Shown piece after piece: positions 27,062 to 35,562 of a stretch of 64,000 nucleotides of DNA. Numbering within the stretch: position 1 is the first letter of the stretch; the number at the start of each line of letters is the position of its first letter. The position numbers and the translations under genes were made by a program. This DNA comes from Viridibacillus arenosi (GTDB taxonomy: Bacteria; Bacillota; Bacilli; Bacillales_A; Planococcaceae). The DNA lies in contig NZ_MSPW01000004.1 in NCBI RefSeq assembly GCF_001955655.1, positions 62,001 through 126,000 on the forward strand. Reading direction: 5' to 3'. Under the pieces are notes generated by a model, which was given only the letters and a program-made list of their open reading frames with translations, was not told the origin of the DNA and did no database searches.

Positions 27062-27215
27062 GTTTATAAATACCTAAATTAGCTACATAGGACAACAAAA
27101 TTCTACAAATGAAAAAATTTTTGATCTAAATAGGTAATGTGTAATCTATGAATTTGCATCTAAATTAGAAAGACTGCTTATAAACTATAAGTTTCTAAAA
27201 GAAAGGATGTTAAAA

Positions 27216-28235
27216 ATGAAAGCGCTTCAAGTATTAGGGCCATATGAGCTGGTTATGAAAGATATGGAAAAACCACAAGTAAGCGAAGGTACAGATGTAC
27301 TTGTGAAAGTTAAACGTGTTGGGATATGCGGGTCAGATATGCATATTTATCATGGGACAAATCCACTTGCTACTTTACCAAGAGTTGTTGGTCATGAGGT
27401 AACAGGAGAAGTAGTAGAAATCGCTTCTGAAGTAACAAATTTAAAAGTAGGAGACCATGTCGTTGTAGAACCAATTAGTTACTGTGGGAAATGTTATGCG
27501 TGTCGTAAAGGTCAACCTAATGTATGTGAGCAATTGTCTGTTTTCGGTGTTCATGAAGACGGAGGTATGCGTGAGTGGATCGTACTTCCGGAGAAGCAAC
27601 TTCATGTAGTAGATTCTGCATTACCATGGGAAGAAGTCGTGTTGGCGGAACCATATACAATTGGTGCACAAGCTGTTTGGAGAGGCGGAGTAGAAAAGGG
27701 AGATACCGTTTTAATCCAAGGAGCCGGTCCAATTGGAATTTGTATTTTGAAACTAGCAAAAATTCAAGGTGCTAAAGTTTTCATTACAGATTTAAGTGAA
27801 GAACGACTTGCTTATGCAAAACAATTAGGGGCAGATGAAGTCATACAAGTAGGCTCAGAAGATGTGAAGGAACGTGTAATGGCAATAACAGACGGTGAAG
27901 GAGCAAATATTGTGATTGATGCAGTATGTTTACCTTCAACTTTCGAGTTATCATTTGAAGTAGTGTCTGCTGCAGGTAACATAGTCGTGTTAGGATTTGA
28001 TGAGCGTCCAGCGGCTATTTCGCAATTACCAATTACGAAAAAGCAAATTACAGTAACTGGATCACGTTTACAAACCTACCAATTCCCTAAAATTGTTCAA
28101 TTATTGAATGAAGGAAAGTTACGTCATGATGGGTTAATTACACATACATTTACAGTTGATCAAGTTCAAGAGGCTTTTGACTTTATCGAAAAACATCCAG
28201 ATCAAGTTAGAAAAGCTATTATCACATTTGAGTAA
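27216..28235 (+). CDS. Zinc-dependent alcohol/polyol dehydrogenase of the hexuronate operon (YjmD-like)
   Basis: This medium-chain dehydrogenase of about 339 aa has the catalytic-zinc region [13 protein letters not shown] and [10 protein letters not shown]. Its structural-zinc cysteines are in [15 protein letters not shown], and the NAD(H) fold is at [30 protein letters not shown]. It resembles B. subtilis YjmD and the RspB/LgoD group, which oxidise or reduce sugar acids. The longest frame begins at 27207, but AAAGGA at 27202-27207 favours ATG 27216. It is first in the operon, before uxuA, matching the B. subtilis order yjmD-uxuA-yjmF-exuT-exuR. The exact sugar acid is unknown. Confidence 0.87.
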   Translation: MKALQVLGPYELVMKDMEKPQVSEGTDVLVKVKRVGICGSDMHIYHGTNPLATLPRVVGHEVTGEVVEIASEVTNLKVGDHVVVEPISYCGKCYACRKGQPNVCEQLSVFGVHEDGGMREWIVLPEKQLHVVDSALPWEEVVLAEPYTIGAQAVWRGGVEKGDTVLIQGAGPIGICILKLAKIQGAKVFITDLSEERLAYAKQLGADEVIQVGSEDVKERVMAITDGEGANIVIDAVCLPSTFELSFEVVSAAGNIVVLGFDERPAAISQLPITKKQITVTGSRLQTYQFPKIVQLLNEGKLRHDGLITHTFTVDQVQEAFDFIEKHPDQVRKAIITFE

Positions 28236-28260
28236 AAAGAAAAAATGTCGGAGGTGCTAT

Positions 28261-29337
28261 ATGAATATTACATTTAGATGGTATGGACGAGGTAATGACA
28301 CAGTTACTTTAGAGCAAGTGAAGCAAATCCCAGGTGTACAGGGAATTGTTTGGGCATTACATCAAAAACCGGTTGGTGAAGTTTGGGGAAAAGAAGAGAT
28401 TCAGAGTGAAGTAGATTATATTCAAAGCTTTGGATTCCACACAGCTGTAGTGGAAAGTGTGAATGTCCATGAATCAATTAAATTAGGTAATGCTGAACGC
28501 GATCAGTATATCGAAAATTATAAACAAACAATACGTAATCTTGCAGCAGTTGGAGTTAATACAATTTGTTATAACTTCATGCCGATTTTCGACTGGACAC
28601 GTACAGAAATGTTCCATCCTTTAGAAGATGGCTCAACAGCATTATTTTTTGAAAAAGCAAAAGTGGAAAATTTAGATCCAAAAGAACTTATTAATACAGT
28701 AGCTTCAGCGTCAGATTTAACACTTCCAGGTTGGGAGCCAGAAAAAATGGCGAAGATTTCTGAACTATTCGAAGCGTATAAAGAAATCGACGAACAACGA
28801 TTGTGGGAAAATCTGGGATATTTCTTGGAAGCAATTTTACCAGTGGCCGAAGAGTGCAATGTTAAAATGGCAATTCATCCGGATGATCCACCATATTCAA
28901 TCTTTGGATTACCTCGTATTATCACAGGTGCCCAAAGCTATGAAAAATTAATCGAAATTTCAGACTCACCTTCAAATGCCTTTACATTCTGCTCTGGTTC
29001 AATGGGAGCTAGTCCTGAAAATGATATGGTGGAAATTGCAGAAAAATATGCATATCGTTCCCCATTTGCTCATATTCGTAACGTGAAAATCTATGACAAT
29101 GGTGACTTTGTTGAAACATCGCACTATACACAAGATGGTTCAATAGATGTCAAAGGTATTGTAAATGTATTACATAAACAAGATTATACAGGTTATGTAA
29201 GACCAGACCACGGCCGTCATATTTGGGGAGAAAAATGTAGACCTGGTTACGGTTTATATGACCGTGCATTAGGAATTATGTATTTACTTGGCCTTTGGGA
29301 TGCGTACAAAACAATTGAAGAAGGTAATACGAGATGA
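28261..29337 (+). CDS. uxuA: Mannonate dehydratase
   Basis: This 358-residue TIM-barrel enzyme converts D-mannonate to 2-keto-3-deoxy-D-gluconate. The UxuA pattern is clear: TFRWYGRGNDTVTLEQVKQIPGV, GLVWALH-like IVWALHQKPVGEVW, NFMPIFDWTRTEM, MAIHPDDPPYSIFGLPRI, FCSGSMGASPENDM and RPDHGRHIWGE. His, Asp and Cys metal ligands are in these motifs. The longest frame runs from 28156, inside the previous gene, but ATG 28261 with CGGAGGTG just upstream is the true start. Its stop overlaps the next start (ATGA). Confidence 0.94.
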   Translation: MNITFRWYGRGNDTVTLEQVKQIPGVQGIVWALHQKPVGEVWGKEEIQSEVDYIQSFGFHTAVVESVNVHESIKLGNAERDQYIENYKQTIRNLAAVGVNTICYNFMPIFDWTRTEMFHPLEDGSTALFFEKAKVENLDPKELINTVASASDLTLPGWEPEKMAKISELFEAYKEIDEQRLWENLGYFLEAILPVAEECNVKMAIHPDDPPYSIFGLPRIITGAQSYEKLIEISDSPSNAFTFCSGSMGASPENDMVEIAEKYAYRSPFAHIRNVKIYDNGDFVETSHYTQDGSIDVKGIVNVLHKQDYTGYVRPDHGRHIWGEKCRPGYGLYDRALGIMYLLGLWDAYKTIEEGNTR

Positions 29338-30170
29338 TACCAATTCATGAAAATCTAACTGGTAGAGTTGCTGTAATTACGGGTGGGAGCGGTGTTTTAT
29401 GCTCCCGCATGGCAATAGAGTTAGCTCGTCATGGGATGAAAATAGCCATTTTGAATAGAACAGCTGCAAAGGGACAAGTCATTGTAGATGAAATTGTATC
29501 AGCAGGTGGAACGGCTATTTCAGTTGTAACAGATGTCCTAAGTCGCGATGAGTTAGTGCTAGCAAAAGAACAAGTTTTGAAGCAATTTGGTCGTATCGAT
29601 TTGTTGATTAACGGTGCAGGCGGAAATGATGCCGATGCTATAACATCAACTGAAATTTATGAAGAAGAAACAGAGGGGAAAAGTTTCTTTGATTTAAAAG
29701 AAGAAGGATTTTATAAAGTCTTTTCTAGCAATTTCACAGGAAGCTTTTTGGCTAGTCAAGTATTCGGGGAAGTACTTTTAAAAAGTGAATCACCTTCGAT
29801 TATTAATATTTCGTCTATGAGCGCTTACTCTCCAATGACTAAAGTGCCAGCTTATAGTGCTGCAAAAGCGTCTATTAATAATTTTACTCAATGGATGGCC
29901 GTTCATTTCGCTGAAGCAGGATTACGTGTAAATGCAATTGCCCCAGGTTTTTTCCTAACAAAACAAAATCATAATTTATTGGTCAACGAAGAGGGCGGCT
30001 ATACACCACGCTCTAAAAAAATATTAACGGCGACTCCGATGAAACGTTTCGGTCAGCCAGAAGATTTGCTTGGAACATTATTATGGCTCTCTGATGAAGC
30101 TTATTCAGGTTTTGTAACAGGAATAACAGTACCGGTAGATGGTGGTTTTATTGCTTACTCAGGAGTTTAA
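29334..30170 (+). CDS. uxuB: Short-chain dehydrogenase, D-mannonate oxidoreductase (UxuB/YjmF type)
   Basis: This 278-residue SDR enzyme has the cofactor motif ITGGSGVLCSRMAIELA, the NG motif LLINGAGGND, catalytic Tyr and Lys in YSAAKASINNF and the C-terminal GFVTGITVPVDGGF. In B. subtilis the equivalent YjmF (UxuB) reduces fructuronate to mannonate. Its coupling by a 4-base overlap to uxuA supports that reaction here. About 75 bases after it, a LacI-type operator precedes the transporter gene. Confidence 0.88.
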   Translation: MIPIHENLTGRVAVITGGSGVLCSRMAIELARHGMKIAILNRTAAKGQVIVDEIVSAGGTAISVVTDVLSRDELVLAKEQVLKQFGRIDLLINGAGGNDADAITSTEIYEEETEGKSFFDLKEEGFYKVFSSNFTGSFLASQVFGEVLLKSESPSIINISSMSAYSPMTKVPAYSAAKASINNFTQWMAVHFAEAGLRVNAIAPGFFLTKQNHNLLVNEEGGYTPRSKKILTATPMKRFGQPEDLLGTLLWLSDEAYSGFVTGITVPVDGGFIAYSGV

Positions 30171-30196
30171 GGGAAACGTGAATTTTGTGCGATATT

Positions 30197-30212
30197 ACTA
30201 AATCGGTTTATT
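30197..30212 (+). promoter_or_regulatory. LacI-type operator before exuT
   Basis: ACTAAATCGGTTTATT matches the two operators before the first operon gene (ACTAAAYCGRTTTAKT). It lies 33 bases before the transporter start and suggests an internal repressible promoter. Confidence 0.8.
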
Positions 30213-30244
30213 ACGTTTAATAAAATGACAATTGGGGTGATTTT

Positions 30245-31495
30245 ATGTTTTCACAAGGCAGAGGCGTTGTAATAGCATTTTTATTTTTAGCTGGTGTGAT
30301 TAACTATCTTGATCGTTCTGCACTATCAATTGCAGCACCGTTCATTAAAGATGATTTATCGTTAACTGCAACGCAAATGGGGATTATTTTCAGTAGTTTC
30401 TCTGTTGGATATGCGTTATTCAACTTTTTCGGGGGTATGGCTTCAGATAAATTTGGGGCAAAAATGACGCTTTTTGTAGCAATGATTGTTTGGTCATTAT
30501 TTAGTGGTGCGTTAGTTTTAGCAGTTGGATTTGTTAGTATGATCGTTATTCGCGTGTTGTTTGGTATGGGAGAAGGTCCGTTATCAGCCACCATTAATAA
30601 GATGGTCAATAACTGGTTTCCGCCGAACCAACGTGCTTCCGTTGTCGGATTAACAAATAGTGGTACCCCACTTGGCGGAGCAATTTCAGGACCAATTGTT
30701 GGTTATATTGCAATAGCATATGGTTGGAGAATTTCATTTATCGCAATTATGATCATTGGTTTAATCTGGGCGGCTTTCTGGTGGAAATTTGTGAAGGAAA
30801 AACCAGAAAAAGCTGGTGACAAAGATCAAAAAGAAGATATGAATTTAATAAAAGAAAGCAAATTAAAATTCACCTTCTATATTAAACAAAAAACAGTCTT
30901 ATTTACTGCCTTTGCATTTTTCGCTTATAACTATATTTTATTTTTCTTCTTAACATGGTTCCCGAGCTATTTAGTAAGTGCACGTGGATTGAGTGTTAAG
31001 GATATGAGTATTATTACAGTTATTCCTTGGGTTTTAGGTTTTATTGGTCTTGCAATGGGTGGTTTTGTTTCAGACTTTATTTATAAAAAGTTTTTACAAA
31101 AAGGTGTTTTGTTCTCTCGTAAATTAATACTTGTGTCATGTTTATTCCTTTCGGCATTATGTATTGGATTTGCTGGATTAGTAACAACGACTGTAAGTGC
31201 AGTTGCTTTAGTAGCAGCATCTGTATTCTTCTTATACTTAACTGGTGCAATTTATTGGGCAATTATCAATGATGTAGTAGATCAAAGTAATGTAGGTTCA
31301 GTAGGAGGTTTCATGCACTTCTTAGCAAATACTGCAGGGATTATTGGACCAACTTTAACAGGTTATCTTGTAGATACTACAGGAACATATACAGCAGCAT
31401 TCCTATTAGCAGGGGGCTTAGCAATAGTTGCTTCACTAGCAGTTATTCGTTTCGTCAAACCTATTATTAAGCCAAATGAAGAGACAGTAGCTTAA
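30245..31495 (+). CDS. exuT: MFS hexuronate transporter, ExuT-like
   Basis: This 416-residue, 12-helix major facilitator belongs to the anion:cation symporter branch that imports hexuronates and aldonates. The family motif after helix 2 is GGMASDKFGAKMTLFVAMIVWS, and FGMGEGPLSATINKMVNNWFPPNQRA is characteristic of ExuT/GarP-type proteins. The ATG has GGGGTGA upstream. It follows uxuB by 74 bases, which include one operator. Position between uxuB and the LacI regulator equals B. subtilis exuT (yjmG). The substrate could be glucuronate, galacturonate, fructuronate or mannonate. Confidence 0.88.
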   Translation: MFSQGRGVVIAFLFLAGVINYLDRSALSIAAPFIKDDLSLTATQMGIIFSSFSVGYALFNFFGGMASDKFGAKMTLFVAMIVWSLFSGALVLAVGFVSMIVIRVLFGMGEGPLSATINKMVNNWFPPNQRASVVGLTNSGTPLGGAISGPIVGYIAIAYGWRISFIAIMIIGLIWAAFWWKFVKEKPEKAGDKDQKEDMNLIKESKLKFTFYIKQKTVLFTAFAFFAYNYILFFFLTWFPSYLVSARGLSVKDMSIITVIPWVLGFIGLAMGGFVSDFIYKKFLQKGVLFSRKLILVSCLFLSALCIGFAGLVTTTVSAVALVAASVFFLYLTGAIYWAIINDVVDQSNVGSVGGFMHFLANTAGIIGPTLTGYLVDTTGTYTAAFLLAGGLAIVASLAVIRFVKPIIKPNEETVA

Positions 31496-31517
31496 GTTAA
31501 ATAAGATATCTTCATAC

Positions 31518-31588
31518 ATAGGGAATTATTTTTCACTTCTTGTCTTCAATAAATTGTAAAAATTGTGCTAGAAGTGAAAATGCCCTAT
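31518..31588 (+). promoter_or_regulatory. Long imperfect inverted repeat between exuT and the regulator gene
   Basis: ATAGGG and TTTTCACTTCT on the left (31518-31540) are matched by AGAAGTGAAAA and CCCTAT on the right (31570-31588). The repeat leaves a loop of about 29 bases. It overlaps the regulator promoter. It could be a processing hairpin in read-through RNA or a protein-binding dyad. Confidence 0.55.
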
Positions 31589-31618
31589 AATTTTAATAAA
31601 TAACTAAACCGATTTATT
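31563..31618 (+). promoter_or_regulatory. Promoter and LacI-type operator of the regulator gene
   Basis: TTGTGC (31563-31568) and TATAAT (31586-31591) are separated by 17 bases. The operator ACTAAACCGATTTATT (31603-31618) overlaps the start site and is identical to operator 2 of the operon. This fits autoregulation by the LacI-family protein. Confidence 0.75.
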
Positions 31619-31637
31619 AAAAATGGAGAGATGACAA

Positions 31638-32639
31638 ATGGAACGAGTAACAATGGCGGATGTCGCCAACAAAGCGAATGTCTCGAAAAGTACGGTATCA
31701 CAGTATATTAACAACCGTTTTGAATATATGAGTTTGGAAACAAAGAAAAGAATTGAATGTGCCATTGATGAGTTGAATTATCAACCAAACATAATCGCAC
31801 GGAGTTTAAAACAGAAAAAGACATATACAATCGGTGTCATTGTTGCGAACATCTTGCACACATTTTCAACACAAGTTATTCGTGCAATTGAAGATGAATG
31901 CCAGCTCAAAAATGTAAATGTCATAGTTTGTAATGCAGATGATCAACCTTCAAAAGAAAGAAAGTATATTGAAACACTAAGAGCGAAACAAGTGGATGGA
32001 TTAATAATTTTCCCGACAGGCGGCAACTTAGACTTATATAAGAAGTTAGAGAAAAGTGGTTATCCCCTCGTTTTTGTAGATAGATCTGTAGAAAATACGG
32101 ACATAACTTCGGTGTTATTAGATAACGAGAAAGCCTCTTTTCTTGCTGTTGATCATTTAGTGAAAAAAGGATATCGAAATATAGCATTTTTAACAACTTC
32201 TATTGAAATGAATATTACCCCTCGTATAGAGCGGATGAACGGATTTAAAAAAGCGTTGCAAAAGCACAATTTGCCACTTTTAGAACAGTTTTGTGCAGGT
32301 GAGCAAATTCATAAAATGCAGGAGAAAATACATTTTATGTTTTCACAAGATGAAGTGCCAGATGCAATTATTTGTGGGAATGACCTGACATTACTTGAAG
32401 TTTTGAAGTTTTGCCGAAAAAAATCGTTAATAATTCCAACAGATATCGCTTTGGTAAGTATAGATGAAGTTAGCTTTTCAGAGATATACAATCCTCCAAT
32501 CACAGTTGTAACACAGCCATCTTATGAGATTGGTACTTATGCAGCAAAGCAGTTATTAAAAAAAGCAGATGATCATGAAAAAACGGAAGAAACTATTATC
32601 CGTTTTGAACCACAATTAGTAGAACGTTCTTCAACTTAA
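31638..32639 (+). CDS. LacI-family repressor of the hexuronate regulon (ExuR-like)
   Basis: This 333-residue regulator has the LacI helix-turn-helix VTMADVANKANVSKSTVSQYINN and the hinge YQPNIIARSLKQKKTYTIGV. A periplasmic-binding-protein-like effector domain follows (about 60-325; segments GLIIFPTGG and AIICGNDLTLLEVLKFCRKK). GGAGAG lies about 8 bases before ATG 31638. Four copies of one CpG-centred palindrome in the surrounding operon, one before its own gene, are its probable operators. The position matches B. subtilis exuR (yjmH). The inducer is probably a hexuronate or a pathway intermediate. Confidence 0.88.
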   Translation: MERVTMADVANKANVSKSTVSQYINNRFEYMSLETKKRIECAIDELNYQPNIIARSLKQKKTYTIGVIVANILHTFSTQVIRAIEDECQLKNVNVIVCNADDQPSKERKYIETLRAKQVDGLIIFPTGGNLDLYKKLEKSGYPLVFVDRSVENTDITSVLLDNEKASFLAVDHLVKKGYRNIAFLTTSIEMNITPRIERMNGFKKALQKHNLPLLEQFCAGEQIHKMQEKIHFMFSQDEVPDAIICGNDLTLLEVLKFCRKKSLIIPTDIALVSIDEVSFSEIYNPPITVVTQPSYEIGTYAAKQLLKKADDHEKTEETIIRFEPQLVERSST

Positions 32640-32665
32640 AAACAAAAAGAATGGGAGCGAATATA

Positions 32666-33616
32666 TTGGATGTACTAACAATAGGTGACGCACTCATCAC
32701 AATGAATCCTATGTCTAATGGGCCATTAAGATTTGTAAATTCCTTTGAAAGAAAAGTAGGAGGCGCAGAGCTTAATGTAGCTATTGGCTGTTCAAGATTA
32801 GGATTGAAATCAGGTTGGATTAGTCGTTTAGGACAGGATGAATTCGGCAGGCATATTTATTCATTTGCTCGAGGAGAAGGTATTGATGTTGAGCATGTGA
32901 AGCTAGTGGAAGGTTATCCAACGTCAGTATATTTTAAAGAAATTTTAAACGCCAATCGTATCAACTCATATTACTATAGAGGGAATTCTCCTACAGAAAC
33001 ATTTGAAACTACGGATATAGATGAAGAATACGTAAGGCAATTCAAAATTCTTCACATTAGTGGCGTATTTTCAGCCATTCATAAAAACAACCGAGAAATT
33101 ATTTTAGCATTATTAAAAATAGCTAAAAAAAATAATGTTTATGTTACTCTTGATCCTAATATTCGCCTGAAGTTATGGAGTGCTGAAGAAGCTCGTAATA
33201 CATTATGTTCTTATTTACCATATGTAGACATGATTATGATGGGTGAAGAAGAAGCAGAAATATTATTTTCGACAAGTAAAATGGATGAACTTACTCAACT
33301 TTTGCAAGAAACCTATAGCATCAAGAATTTTGTCTTAAAGCGCGGATCGAAAGGTGCAGTTGGTTACGAAGACGACCAAATCACTTCATCATCAGCCTTA
33401 GAAAATTTAGAAATTGTCGACGAAATTGGTGCAGGAGATGCCTTTGCATCTGGTTACATTTACGGAATTATTAACGGCTGGACAATGGAAAAACGATTAA
33501 GCTTTGCAAACTCTGTAGCAGCATTCGTATTAACAGTACCAGGAGATAATGAAGGTTTACCTTATATAGAGGATCTAGAAAAATTCCTAGGTTTAAAGAA
33601 AGATATACAAAGATAG
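32666..33616 (+). CDS. kdgK: 2-keto-3-deoxygluconate kinase (PfkB family)
   Basis: This sugar kinase of about 316 aa phosphorylates KDG, the product of UxuA, to KDPG. It has the PfkB N-terminal pattern VLTIGDALITMNP, RFVNSFERKVGGAELNVAIGCSRLG, and the second signature VDEIGAGDAFASGYIYG with catalytic Asp. The frame is open from ATG 32651, but GGGAGCG at 32653-32659 points to TTG 32666 as the start, giving MDVLTIGDA as is usual for KdgK. It lies 26 bases after the regulator gene. A hairpin terminator follows. Confidence 0.88.
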   Translation: MDVLTIGDALITMNPMSNGPLRFVNSFERKVGGAELNVAIGCSRLGLKSGWISRLGQDEFGRHIYSFARGEGIDVEHVKLVEGYPTSVYFKEILNANRINSYYYRGNSPTETFETTDIDEEYVRQFKILHISGVFSAIHKNNREIILALLKIAKKNNVYVTLDPNIRLKLWSAEEARNTLCSYLPYVDMIMMGEEEAEILFSTSKMDELTQLLQETYSIKNFVLKRGSKGAVGYEDDQITSSSALENLEIVDEIGAGDAFASGYIYGIINGWTMEKRLSFANSVAAFVLTVPGDNEGLPYIEDLEKFLGLKKDIQR

Positions 33617-33645
33617 TATAGACGCAAATCGAATAGGACAAAAAA

Positions 33646-33703
33646 ATGCATGTAATATTTTTCATTAACTTAATTGTATATTGAAATAATACATGCATCT
33701 TTT
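33646..33703 (+). terminator. Terminator after kdgK
   Basis: The stem ATGCATGTA/TACATGCAT, extended by an imperfect AT-rich stem, is followed by CTTTTATTTTAG. Confidence 0.7.
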
Positions 33704-33747
33704 ATTTTAGTGGACTATTTAATCTTTCAAGAAGGGGTTGTTACTAA

Positions 33748-34334
33748 TTGGTGTCTCAAAAAACTATTCAAATCAATATAGCTGATAATGTAGCCATTGC
33801 ATTGGAAGATTTAGAAAAGGGCTATGTGATTAAATTACAAGATAGAAAAATCACTGATTTGCCAAGTTACAAGGTGCTACAACTTTCCTAATGGATTTAA
33901 GCGAAGAACGCCTTAACTATAGTAAAGACTGGACAGATGCAGATGCAGTATTTCAGCCAAGTGAGCAAGTATTAGATGAATTAAGAGAAAAAAATAATGG
34001 CCAATTGCCAACTATTGTTTTTGATGCTACTGGCAATAAGCATTCGATGATGAAAGCGTTTGAATATGCAGAGCATGGAAGAAAAGTAGTCTATGTTGGT
34101 TTAGTGAAAGGTACAATAAGCTTCTTCGATCCAGATTTTCATGCAAAAGAAATGACATTACTAGGAAGTAGAAATGCTACTTTAGAAGATTTCCAATATG
34201 TCATTGATTCTATGCAAAACGGATCGGTTAAAGGGGGCTATGTTACAAAGAAAATTACATTCGAGCAAACACCTGAATACTTCCAACAAGGTGATTTCCG
34301 AACAAATAAAGCACAAATCACTTTAGAGAGGTAA
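33748..34334 (+). pseudogene. Remnant: start of uxaA fused to the 3' half of a zinc dehydrogenase gene
   Basis: From TTG 33748 or GTG 33751 the frame encodes SQKTIQINIADNVAIALEDL followed by EKGYVIKLQDRKITDL. This resembles the N-terminal SAF domain of altronate dehydratase UxaA. At about 33857 the similarity switches, in another frame, to FAKLQGATTFLMDLSEERLNYSK, the coenzyme-binding region of a medium-chain dehydrogenase. That frame stays open to 34334 and ends in QITLER. The N-terminal half of the dehydrogenase, with its zinc sites, is missing. The simplest reading is a deletion that joined uxaA codon 36 or so to the middle of a neighbouring dehydrogenase gene. The 147-residue frame from ATG 33891 would not be an active enzyme. 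Confidence 0.82.
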
Positions 34335-34345
34335 GGGGAATTCAA

Positions 34346-34975
34346 ATGAATAAAGAACAAGCACTTTTACGTATGAAAGAAGCAGGTGTCATCCCTGTTA
34401 TGCGCGGTATGGAAACAGCTACAGTTATTGATTTACTGCAAGCATTATATGAGGGTGGTTTAAAGGCAGTTGAAATTACAATCGAGGGCGACGAAGGTTT
34501 AGATTCTATTAAAGTTGCAAAGGAGCATTTCCAGGACAAACTATTTGTCGGTGCAGGCACAATTTTAAGTGGAGCAGATGCACAAGCTTCAATCGATGCA
34601 GGAGCAGATTTTATCGTTACACCAATCGTTGTGGCAGATGCTATTACAGTAGCAAAGGAAAATGACTGCTTTGTCGCAATTGGAGCATTCTCACCAACTG
34701 AAATTGCCACAGCGTATTCATTAGGCGCAGATATCGTAAAAGTATTCCCGGCAAACACACTTGGGGCTGATTATTTAAAAAATGTTAAAGGTCCACTTCC
34801 ACAAATTCCGTTAATGCCAACTGGTGGTATCGATTTAAGTAATATTCAATCGTATTTCAAAAATGGCGCAATTTGCGTAGGTGTAGGCAGTGCAATTTAT
34901 AAATTCAACACAGCAGCTGAAATTACAGCAGCAGCTCGTGAATATGTTCAAGCATTTGAATCTGCTAAAAACTAA
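34346..34975 (+). CDS. kdgA: KDPG/KHG aldolase
   Basis: This 209-residue class I aldolase splits KDPG into pyruvate and glyceraldehyde 3-phosphate, the last step of the hexuronate pathway. Its motifs are GVIPVMRGMETATVIDLLQALYEGGLKAVEIT (catalytic Glu), FVGAGTIL, GADFIVTPIV (Schiff-base lysine region; the lysine is in DIVKVFPANTLG) and PLMPTGGIDLSNIQSYFKNGAICVGVGSAI. It lies 11 bases after the dehydrogenase remnant. Its own promoter is not obvious, so it may depend on read-through or on the promoter of the decayed unit. Confidence 0.93.
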   Translation: MNKEQALLRMKEAGVIPVMRGMETATVIDLLQALYEGGLKAVEITIEGDEGLDSIKVAKEHFQDKLFVGAGTILSGADAQASIDAGADFIVTPIVVADAITVAKENDCFVAIGAFSPTEIATAYSLGADIVKVFPANTLGADYLKNVKGPLPQIPLMPTGGIDLSNIQSYFKNGAICVGVGSAIYKFNTAAEITAAAREYVQAFESAKN

Positions 34976-34987
34976 TAACATTTTTAT

Positions 34988-35040
34988 AAAAAAGAGGTTG
35001 CTCATAGTCAATTAAATTGGCTTATGAGCAACCTCTTTTT
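34988..35040. terminator. Terminator after kdgA that overlaps the end of the convergent gene
   Basis: AAAAAAGAGGTTGCTCATA pairs with TATGAGCAACCTCTTTTT over about 18 bases. The last ten codons of the minus-strand gene at 35012 lie in the right arm and loop. Confidence 0.85.
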
Positions 35041-35527
35041 GCATAGTAATATTATTTTGAGTTTTTTCGTAATAAACTTTGCCATCTTCTGAAATCTCCC
35101 AATAACCATACTGAGAATCTTTGCGGATAAAGTTTTTAATATTCAGCTGTTGACTAGCCCAACGAACATTGTTTTTCCATTGAGGCTCTTGACCATCACG
35201 TACTGTAATACGTGCTTCATCCTCAGTGATTTCGAACATCTCGCGCATTTCCTCATATGCATCATTAATTGCTACGGGTTCATTGCGATTGTATAAATAA
35301 GCTAGTAAATTTGGCTCTATGTCTGTAGAGGTAGGAAGGATAGGACGTTTGTTTTTAATCTCCAAAGACAAATCCTTAAACCCGTTTCTCTGTATCTCTT
35401 GCTCGATTAGGAACCGTATAGAATCTCCGATTTCAGATTGAGCACCGGCCCATTTCATAATGCCCTCATCACTTTTTCGTAATCGCAAAGTTAATGAGTT
35501 TCCGGCATGATATTGCTCCTTTGACAT
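35012..35527 (-). CDS. Predicted DNA-binding protein: RHH-like N-terminus plus Mrr-type winged helix
   Basis: This 171-residue protein is of unknown function. The N-terminal part SLTLRLRKSDEGIMKWAG followed by SEIGDSIRFLIEQEIQRNG looks like a ribbon-helix-helix. The C-terminal part (about 70-155) has NNVRWASQQLNIKNFIRKD and then YGYWEISEDGKVYYEK, a pattern typical of the winged helix at the N-terminus of Mrr-type proteins. The next gene upstream encodes a shorter paralogue of that C-terminal domain (WSISEKGKKVY). GGGGGATAAC precedes the ATG. No nuclease motif is seen, so it is more likely a regulator. Its stop lies within the kdgA terminator. Confidence 0.65.
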   Translation of the reverse strand: MSKEQYHAGNSLTLRLRKSDEGIMKWAGAQSEIGDSIRFLIEQEIQRNGFKDLSLEIKNKRPILPTSTDIEPNLLAYLYNRNEPVAINDAYEEMREMFEITEDEARITVRDGQEPQWKNNVRWASQQLNIKNFIRKDSQYGYWEISEDGKVYYEKTQNNITMQKEVAHKPI

Positions 35528-35562
35528 ATGTTATCCCCCTGGAAGCCGATTATATCGATTTA

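Noticed and set aside
27215-27230. Catabolite-responsive (cre) element overlapping the first hexuronate gene start
   Set aside because: TGAAAGCGCTTCA is close to cre but lacks one base of the consensus length and has two mismatches. It is also simply coding sequence for Lys-Ala-Leu.
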